From the NCBI GenBank assembly GCA_039810045.1, contig JBDHWF010000039.1:1-27902 (forward strand): DNA of 27,902 nt, given 5' to 3'. Both the position numbers and the translations under genes were made by a program. This document shows, one piece after another, positions 22,843 to 27,902 of the stretch. The DNA is from CADCWN01 sp039810045. GTDB lineage: Bacteria; Chloroflexota; Chloroflexia; Thermomicrobiales; CADCWN01. The notes below the pieces were generated by a model. That model did no database searches, was not told where the DNA came from, and was given only the letters and a program-made list of their open reading frames with translations. Positions within the stretch are counted from its first letter, which is position 1. The number at the start of each line of letters is the position of its first letter.

Positions 22843-23343
22843 ATGAGTAGTGCCGAACCAGCGGCAATGCAGATTCGGCGGGCGACCGAGGCTGATCTTC
22901 CTGCAATTGTGCGGATGATGGCTGACGATAAGTTGGGCCAGTTGCGCGAGCAGGCAACTGACCCGTTACCGCCAGCATATTACCGTGCCTTCGCTGCAAT
23001 TGACGCTGATTCCAATCAGGAGTTGATGGTGGGGGAGATTGCCGGGGTTATCGTGGCGACGTTGCAACTGACGGTGATTCCCTATCTGGCATACTGCGGG
23101 GGAATCCGCGCTCAGGTGGAATCGGTGCGGGTTGCTAGTGCGCTGCGGGGGCAGGGTTTGGGGCAACAGTTATTGCAGTGGTCAATTGCCCGCGCCCGCG
23201 AACGCGGTTGCCATATGCTGCAACTGACGACCAACGCGACGCGAGCGGAGGCCCACCGCTTCTATACACGGCTAGGGTTTGTGCCTTCCCATGTGGGGAT
23301 GAAGCTCGACCTGACCGCCAAAGAAAAGCACGACCAGCCCTGA
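22843..23343 (+). CDS. GNAT N-acetyltransferase
   Basis: This 166-aa protein is a typical GNAT enzyme. It begins MQIRRATEADLPAIVRMM, has the acetyl-CoA loop RGQGLGQQ at 102-109 and motif B NATRAEAHRFYTRLGF at 131-146. The substrate is not evident. The ATG has GGAG upstream. The last codons (His-Asp-Gln-Pro-stop) form the left arm and part of the loop of a hairpin that probably terminates the opposing desaturase gene. It is divergent from nurA. Confidence 0.92.
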   Translation: MSSAEPAAMQIRRATEADLPAIVRMMADDKLGQLREQATDPLPPAYYRAFAAIDADSNQELMVGEIAGVIVATLQLTVIPYLAYCGGIRAQVESVRVASALRGQGLGQQLLQWSIARARERGCHMLQLTTNATRAEAHRFYTRLGFVPSHVGMKLDLTAKEKHDQP

Positions 23344-23357
23344 GGCTGGTCGCGCTT
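23326..23357 (-). terminator. Intrinsic terminator of the acyl-ACP desaturase gene, overlapping the GNAT stop
   Basis: CGACCAGCC (23331-23339) and GGCTGGTCG (23344-23352) form a perfect 9-bp stem, extended by AAGC/GCTT with one mismatch. The four-base loop contains the GNAT stop codon. On the minus strand the stem is followed by TGCTTTTCTTT, so it works best as the terminator of the desaturase gene, 24 bases after that gene's stop. It may also act on the plus strand, where no T run follows. Confidence 0.65.
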
Positions 23358-23380
23358 ATGCTTTGGCTTGAGCGAGAGTC

Positions 23381-24460
23381 TTAGTCGGCGGGCATATCCT
23401 CTGGGGCGAGTGGCTTCATCGCCAATGGATCACCATTGGCAAGTTGGGGGTCCTCGTGCATCGACAGCACAAACTCGCCAGTACGACTGATCGCCACATA
23501 TTCAGGCCCAAGCCCAGGCGGCAACATTTTTGCGGCCTGTACCGCCCGTTCTAGCGCTCGTTTATTCTTCAACCCCATCGCATCAAGGACTGGATTATTG
23601 ACTAAGCGCCCCTGTTTCAGTGGTGTATGCAGGAGGGTGCGCTGCATCGCAGCCGCCAGTTCTGAGGCATCGGGCAAGATGTGCAGAGCAGGCATCGTGA
23701 AGCCGTTGAAGACTTTCAACATTGTATCGAGCGTTTCGTGTGGCAGGTATTTCGTGTAGATTCGCACCAGTTCCAGGAAGATCCCGTGGTGGGCGATCTC
23801 ATCGGTGGCAACGGTCTTGAACGCGCCCGCTGCGCCGAGTTCTGCCCCGCGCTGGCGTTCGGTCGTCGAGGCCTTATTTCCAATTCCGTACTCATCGCGA
23901 ATCCGCTTGCGCATCTCATCATAGTTGAAGTAGGTAGCCCGTTCCTGGAGCATCGCGTAGCAGGCCACACCAATTGGCGTATCTAGCCCCGGATGATTCT
24001 CGCGCATCGTCCACTTATGATCGCCAACCTTGTCGCGATATTTACGCAGTTCTTCGGCAGTGCGACTGCCTGACTGGAGGAGAACCAGTTCCCAGGCTTC
24101 GGCGTGCTTCAGTTCTTCCATCCCCCATGCGAGTTGGAGATTGCGCCGCTCACGCGCATTGTTCAGCAGGTTCAGTCCATCTTCGACATAGTCACCAACG
24201 TAATCTTCGACCCCCAGATAGGCCTGGATAATCGTCACTGTGTCGTCACTGAGGAGGTGCCCATATTTCGCCATTTCCTCAGGGTGCAGGTCATCCCACG
24301 GCGTCCAGTTTCGTACTTTCATCGCCCGCCGGAAGTAGCGGATGAATGCTGTATGGGCTTCTTCTGCCGCCGCATATGCGCGGGCTTCACGGGTCCACGG
24401 CCCTTCAATGACTAATGGCATTTCGGTTTGGCTATTGTTTGGATCAGGCGTTGTTGCCAT
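23381..24460 (-). CDS. Soluble acyl-ACP desaturase family diiron protein
   Basis: This 359-aa protein belongs to the soluble fatty-acid desaturase family (FA_desaturase_2). The diiron ligands line up with plant stearoyl-ACP desaturase: Glu116 and His119 in MEELKHAEAW, Glu173 in LQERATYFNY, and Glu221 and His224 in ATDEIAHHG. Glu85 (GVEDYVGDY) is the likely first ligand. It uses O2 and reduced ferredoxin to put a cis double bond into acyl-ACP; chain length and position are not predictable. I use ATG 24460, with AAGGGTGG five bases upstream. The GTG at 24469 would touch the Shine-Dalgarno. Two TATAGT boxes at 24572-24586 are promoter candidates. Confidence 0.9.
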   Translation of the reverse strand: MATTPDPNNSQTEMPLVIEGPWTREARAYAAAEEAHTAFIRYFRRAMKVRNWTPWDDLHPEEMAKYGHLLSDDTVTIIQAYLGVEDYVGDYVEDGLNLLNNARERRNLQLAWGMEELKHAEAWELVLLQSGSRTAEELRKYRDKVGDHKWTMRENHPGLDTPIGVACYAMLQERATYFNYDEMRKRIRDEYGIGNKASTTERQRGAELGAAGAFKTVATDEIAHHGIFLELVRIYTKYLPHETLDTMLKVFNGFTMPALHILPDASELAAAMQRTLLHTPLKQGRLVNNPVLDAMGLKNKRALERAVQAAKMLPPGLGPEYVAISRTGEFVLSMHEDPQLANGDPLAMKPLAPEDMPAD

Positions 24461-24571
24461 CGCTGCCACCCTTCTTTCCCTTGCGGCTCAGACTTTATGT
24501 TCCTGGCCCGTTGATGACGTTGCCGTTCATTGCTCAGTGATCTGGGCCGCGAGAATTACTGAACGTGATTC

Positions 24572-24586
24572 ACTATAGAGACTATA
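24572..24586 (-). promoter_or_regulatory. Tandem -10 candidates for the desaturase gene
   Basis: On the minus strand TATAGT occurs twice, at 24586-24581 and 24577-24572, nine bases apart. The leader to ATG 24460 would be about 105 bases. No good -35 is seen; TTGCAG at 24609-24604 is 17 bases before the first box but matches at only 3 of 6 positions. Confidence 0.3.
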
Positions 24587-24591
24587 CCGAT

Positions 24592-24632
24592 AAAAAGCCG
24601 ACGCTGCAAGTATTGCGAAGACGCTGTTGGCT
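24592..24632 (-). terminator. Terminator candidate for mobA
   Basis: On the minus strand AGCCAAC (24632-24626) pairs with GTCGGCT (24602-24596), giving seven base pairs including one G-U. The right arm runs straight into TTTTT (24596-24592). The loop is long, about 23 bases, so the stem is of modest strength. It begins nine bases after the mobA stop. Confidence 0.4.
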
Positions 24633-24641
24633 TCGCCTATT

Positions 24642-25292
24642 TTATCGCATCTCTGGTGCCACCCGTGCCAGCTGTTGGCCTAGACGCATTCGTTCGGGCG
24701 TATTGAGGTTGAAGAATGAGTGCAACTGTGGGTCAATTTGGCGGATCGTCGCTTCGGGAAAGGAATAGACTGCAACCTGGGGAAAGAAGCCGATAATGCG
24801 AAACTGCCCCTGTTCCAGCTGTGCATGCATCGCGGGTAAGGCCCCACGGCCATAGATGGCGTGGAGTGTTTCGTAGACGCCATTGGCTTTGCCTTGCCGA
24901 TTTTCTCCCACTGTGAGCCAGGGCGCGATCACATCGTAGTGCCGTGGCACGGCGGCGAGGGCGTGCAGCAAACGCCGATTGAGAAATGGCATATCACAGG
25001 CGACGATCAGGCAGTGGTCATGCTGGGCGTGCAGGGTGGCGGTGTAGATACCACCTAATGGTCCTGCCCCTGGATATTCATCAGCGACCGTGCGTAGACC
25101 AAGTGCGGCGAGACGATTATCGTTAGCGACCAGGAATGTCTCTGCTGCTACGGTCCTGACTGCCGCGCAAACTTGCTCGATCAGCGTTGGGCCAGCTGGC
25201 AAGAGGCGGAGTTGGGCCTTATCGGTACCCATCCTGGTACTCTGACCACCCGCCAGGATTGCTGCGCTGAGTGGGGGTGTTGATTGGGGCAT
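24642..25292 (-). CDS. mobA: Molybdenum cofactor guanylyltransferase
   Basis: This 216-aa protein has the MobA nucleotide-binding motif LAGGQSTRMGTDK at 13-25, GPLGGI at 77-82 and the metal-binding Asp100 in VACDMPFL. It joins GMP to molybdopterin-Mo to make the guanine-dinucleotide form of the cofactor for DMSO-reductase-type enzymes. MobA and related nucleotidyltransferases such as MocA are hard to separate; the C-terminal FNLNTPE fits MobA. The ATG at 25292 has only a weak AAAAGG upstream. No other molybdenum gene lies in the window. It is divergent from the formyltransferase gene. Confidence 0.9.
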   Translation of the reverse strand: MPQSTPPLSAAILAGGQSTRMGTDKAQLRLLPAGPTLIEQVCAAVRTVAAETFLVANDNRLAALGLRTVADEYPGAGPLGGIYTATLHAQHDHCLIVACDMPFLNRRLLHALAAVPRHYDVIAPWLTVGENRQGKANGVYETLHAIYGRGALPAMHAQLEQGQFRIIGFFPQVAVYSFPEATIRQIDPQLHSFFNLNTPERMRLGQQLARVAPEMR

Positions 25293-25411
25293 TGGTCAGG
25301 CCTTTTGCGAAAACGTTAACAATAGGCTGGTAAGATTGCAACCAGCAGTCGGTATGGACTGGCGGGAGCATTCTTGTTCCCATGCATGGACGAACGAGCA
25401 AAGGGTAATCG

Positions 25412-26449
25412 TTGCAGCGCATGAATGAGCCGCAAGCCAGCGCCCCATCCGCCCTACGGATCGTGTACTGTGGGATGTTTGGTACCCTTTCACGGTTGCC
25501 TCTCGCCACCTTACTCGACCAGGGGTATGCCGTGCAAGCAGTTGTCGTGCCAGCAGCACCAGCGGCGCGGCTAGTCGAACAATTGCTGCCCCCGCCAACC
25601 TGGCACCCGCAGCCAACCTCGCTTGCCGAGATGAAACAGCGCACGATTGTTGATCTGGCCTGGGAGCGTGATTTGCCCGTAATTGCCGTCACCAATCTGC
25701 GCGAAGCGGCCATTGCGGCCATTGCTGCCTATGCCCCAGACCTGATCGTCGTCTCCTGCTTTCCGTACCGCTTTTCTGCCACTCTGCGGGGTTTACCACG
25801 GTATGGGATTCTCAATTTGCATCCCACCTTATTACCGAAAGGGCGGGGGAGCGACCCGCTTTTCTGGCTCTTTCGTGAGCCTGATGCCGGGCAAGCTGGG
25901 GCGGGTGGGGTAACGGTTCATCTGATGGATGAGGAACTTGATGCTGGGCCGATTGTTGTCCAGTGCGCGGTGAAGCTGCTCGATGGGAGTAGTATGGCAG
26001 AAGCGGAGTTGCGGTTGGCTGCTGCTGGCGCAACGGCGCTGGAGCAGGCGGTTGCGGCTGTGGCTACTGGGTCAATTGCTCCAGTGCCACAGGACGAAAC
26101 AGCGGCCACGATGTACCCTAACCCAAGTCAGGCCGATTATTGCCTGACGGCGGGATATTCCGCCCAGTGGTTGTTCAACTGCCTGCGGGGACTGGCTGGG
26201 GGGAGGGTTACGCCAACATTGCTGGTTGGTGATCAGCAGTGGGCCGTCCGTGCCGCGCTCAGCTATGACCCTGTAGCGACCTTACCTGGCCCATACCGCC
26301 TTGATGGCGAGCGGCTCCAGGTGCAGTGCCTTCCAGGTGTGCTTATTGTCGCTGTTGAAACGTACTCTCTAGCAGCAGTGAGGCCGGATTTTGCCTCAAC
26401 GCGCTTGGCAAGCGAAATGTTGGGGAATAATCCTCTGCGGAGGAAGTGA
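25412..26449 (+). CDS. Formyltransferase-family protein (Fmt-like, non-canonical)
   Basis: This 345-aa protein has a formyltransferase domain at about 13-205. It keeps the catalytic set Asn135 and His137 in NLHPTLLP and Asp177 in DEELDAGPI. The loop after it reads KGRGSDPLFWLF, not the RGAAPIQ pattern of true methionyl-tRNA formyltransferase (Fmt), so it is probably a paralogue with a different acceptor. The domain from about 230 resembles the Fmt C-terminal barrel. The start may be TTG 25412, with AAAGGG six bases upstream, or ATG 25421, where spacing is poorer. The pyruvate kinase gene follows nine bases downstream, so they are probably one transcript. Confidence 0.8.
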   Translation: MQRMNEPQASAPSALRIVYCGMFGTLSRLPLATLLDQGYAVQAVVVPAAPAARLVEQLLPPPTWHPQPTSLAEMKQRTIVDLAWERDLPVIAVTNLREAAIAAIAAYAPDLIVVSCFPYRFSATLRGLPRYGILNLHPTLLPKGRGSDPLFWLFREPDAGQAGAGGVTVHLMDEELDAGPIVVQCAVKLLDGSSMAEAELRLAAAGATALEQAVAAVATGSIAPVPQDETAATMYPNPSQADYCLTAGYSAQWLFNCLRGLAGGRVTPTLLVGDQQWAVRAALSYDPVATLPGPYRLDGERLQVQCLPGVLIVAVETYSLAAVRPDFASTRLASEMLGNNPLRRK

Positions 26450-26458
26450 GAAACGCCG

Positions 26459-27892
26459 ATGACGATTCTTGAACGGGCAGGCCGTCGCACCAAAATTGTC
26501 TGTACGATTGGCCCTGCTACCAGTTCGCCAGAGCAGTTGGCCGCATTGATGAAAGCCGGGATGAATGTGGCCCGGTTAAATTTCTCGCATGGTACGTGTG
26601 AAAGCCATGGTGCAACGATTGATCATATTCGCCAGATCAGCCACGAACTTGAGCTACCTGTGGGGATTCTGCAAGACCTGCCAGGGCCGAAAACACGCAC
26701 GATTGGCCCCAAGGATGGCCCAGTGAAGCTGGTTGAAGGGGCGCGATTTGTCCTGACGACGCGCAATGTCCCAGGCAGTGCCAACGAAGTCAGCGTGACC
26801 CTGCTGACGTTGCCCCAGGATGTCCAGCCAGGAAACCGTATCTTGCTAGATGATGGCAAGATTGAGCTACGGGTTGTGCGCTGCCAGGATCAAGATGTTG
26901 AAACCGAAGTAATTACGGGTGGCCTCCTCAGTGCCTCAAAGGGAATCAATGTTCCTGGCGCAACGTTATCGGTCTCATCACTGACCGAACGTGATATTGA
27001 ATACCTCCGTTTTGGGTTGGAGCGGCAGGTAGATATTGTTGCCCTCTCATTTGTCCGCTCGGTTGATGATGTGCGTACCGCGCGGTCGATTATCGACCAG
27101 ACCGATCACCGCCCATTGTTGATCGCCAAGCTTGAAAAGCATGAGGCCATTGATAATCTGGAAGAGATCTTAGAGGCCACCGATGGCTTGATGGTTGCCC
27201 GGGGCGACCTGGGGGTAGAGATTCCGATTGAGCAGGTGCCACTGAGTCAGAAGACGATTATTCGGGCGGCAAATCGGGTGGGTAAGCCAGTCATTACCGC
27301 GACCCAAATGCTCGAATCAATGATTACGAACCCTCGCCCAACCCGTGCTGAAGTGACTGATGTCGCGAATGCGATCTTTGATGGGACTGATGCGGTGATG
27401 TTGTCTGGGGAAACGGCGATGGGTGAATACCCCATGCAGGCCGTTTGTATGATGGACAAAGTCGCCCGTGAAGTTGAACCAGCATTGCCCTATGCGGATA
27501 TGCTTCAGTATAAAGAGCGCGATCTGGAGGCCACGGTATTTGATGCGATCAGTTATGATGCTGTCCATGCGGCCCATCAACTGAATGCGGCGGCGATCAT
27601 CGCATTTACTTCATCGGGAGCGACAGCGCGGCGGGTGGCCAAATACCGCCCGAGTGTGCCGATCCTGGCAATTACGCCAGATCAGATTGGCTGGCACAGG
27701 CTGACGCTGACCTGGGGGGTTACGCCATATTATGCGATGCAGGCGTGGTCGGTTGAAGAAATGGCGAGTGAGGCTAAGCAGATTGTGCTGCGTACCGGGA
27801 TAGCGCAGCCCGGACAGCGGATTATCATTGTGGCTGGTGTGCCGATTGGCCATCCAGGGCGTACAAATCTACTGCGTGTCGAAACCGTGTAG
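26459..27892 (+). CDS. pyk: Pyruvate kinase
   Basis: This 477-aa protein is a complete pyruvate kinase. The N-terminal barrel opens with TKIVCTIGPATSS and MNVARLNFSHG, the B domain lies at about 70-165, and the active-site segment is MVARGDLGVEIPIEQVPLSQK. The family signature TATQMLESMITNPRPTRAEVTDVANAIFDGTDAVMLSGETAMGEYP follows, then the C-terminal regulatory domain to about 475. It converts PEP and ADP to pyruvate and ATP at the end of glycolysis. The length is that of the common bacterial form without the extra PEP-utiliser domain. ATG 26459 is nine bases after the formyltransferase stop; the nearest GGAGG (about 26438) is a little far. Confidence 0.96.
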   Translation: MTILERAGRRTKIVCTIGPATSSPEQLAALMKAGMNVARLNFSHGTCESHGATIDHIRQISHELELPVGILQDLPGPKTRTIGPKDGPVKLVEGARFVLTTRNVPGSANEVSVTLLTLPQDVQPGNRILLDDGKIELRVVRCQDQDVETEVITGGLLSASKGINVPGATLSVSSLTERDIEYLRFGLERQVDIVALSFVRSVDDVRTARSIIDQTDHRPLLIAKLEKHEAIDNLEEILEATDGLMVARGDLGVEIPIEQVPLSQKTIIRAANRVGKPVITATQMLESMITNPRPTRAEVTDVANAIFDGTDAVMLSGETAMGEYPMQAVCMMDKVAREVEPALPYADMLQYKERDLEATVFDAISYDAVHAAHQLNAAAIIAFTSSGATARRVAKYRPSVPILAITPDQIGWHRLTLTWGVTPYYAMQAWSVEEMASEAKQIVLRTGIAQPGQRIIIVAGVPIGHPGRTNLLRVETV

Positions 27893-27902
27893 CGGCGATA
27901 TC

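Noticed and set aside
25305..25325. Possible LacI-type operator (AAAACGTTAAC) before the formyltransferase gene
   Set aside because: Only the central AACGTT is palindromic; outer bases do not match, so it is expected by chance.
1..27902. CRISPR arrays, tRNA genes, insertion sequences or phage attachment sites
   Set aside because: I looked for regularly spaced repeats, cloverleaf-like segments, transposase motifs and long terminal repeats and found none.

Overview
The window is an ordinary, gene-dense bacterial chromosome segment of moderately high GC. It carries about 31 protein genes, and almost all start with ATG or GTG behind a Shine-Dalgarno sequence. The gene set points to Chloroflexota, probably class Chloroflexia. 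The hints are a bacterial NurA/HerA pair, a soluble acyl-ACP desaturase, an AcuC-type deacetylase, a ComB-like phosphatase, and a secreted propeller protein with the 'GGxxVFGxP ... QYFERA' repeat common in that phylum. This placement is inference; no rRNA or other marker settles it. I see no tRNA, rRNA, CRISPR array, insertion sequence or prophage.

Layout. (1) 1-2570, plus strand: the end of a gene that is probably rnpA, then yidD, yidC and jag/khpB, the classical membrane-protein-insertion cluster, closed by a 19-bp perfect hairpin. (2) 2586-9578, minus strand: a PRC-barrel protein, then a translationally coupled export operon (wzm, wzt, a small coiled-coil protein, a GT4 glycosyltransferase, anmK). 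Upstream of it lies a three-gene unit (unknown 97-aa protein, AcuI/YhdH reductase, DUF2795-like protein). (3) 9696-11244, plus strand: a membrane-anchored lysozyme-like protein and an alpha/beta hydrolase. (4) 11269-13314, minus strand: a YggX-like protein and a secreted beta-propeller protein. (5) 13419-17976: nucleoside hydrolase (+) and polyprenyl diphosphate synthase (-) with overlapping stop codons, then comB (+) facing a HIT protein and an AcuC-type deacetylase (-). (6) 18137-22704: a GNAT protein (+), then a minus-strand DNA-repair cluster of nurA, a stand-alone HAS-barrel protein, a NIPSNAP protein and herA. (7) 22843-27892: a second GNAT protein, an acyl-ACP desaturase, mobA, an unusual formyltransferase and pyruvate kinase.

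The most interesting item is the 224-aa protein between nurA and herA (20832-21506). Its N-terminus looks like a free HAS-barrel, the module that docks NurA onto HerA. Its C-terminus is a Gly/Pro/Asn-rich linker ending in EFDDVPF, which resembles the protein-docking tip of single-stranded DNA-binding protein (SSB). This suggests a third component linking NurA/HerA end resection to proteins that read the SSB tip. That role is inference. The sequence itself shows only the gene order, the N-terminal similarity and the tail.

Other points worth a look are a near-perfect palindrome in the leader of the prenyl synthase gene, a terminator hairpin built from the last codons of the opposing gene, a four-cysteine cluster in NurA, anmK placed in a polysaccharide-export operon, and a repeated KGAPA tail on YggX.
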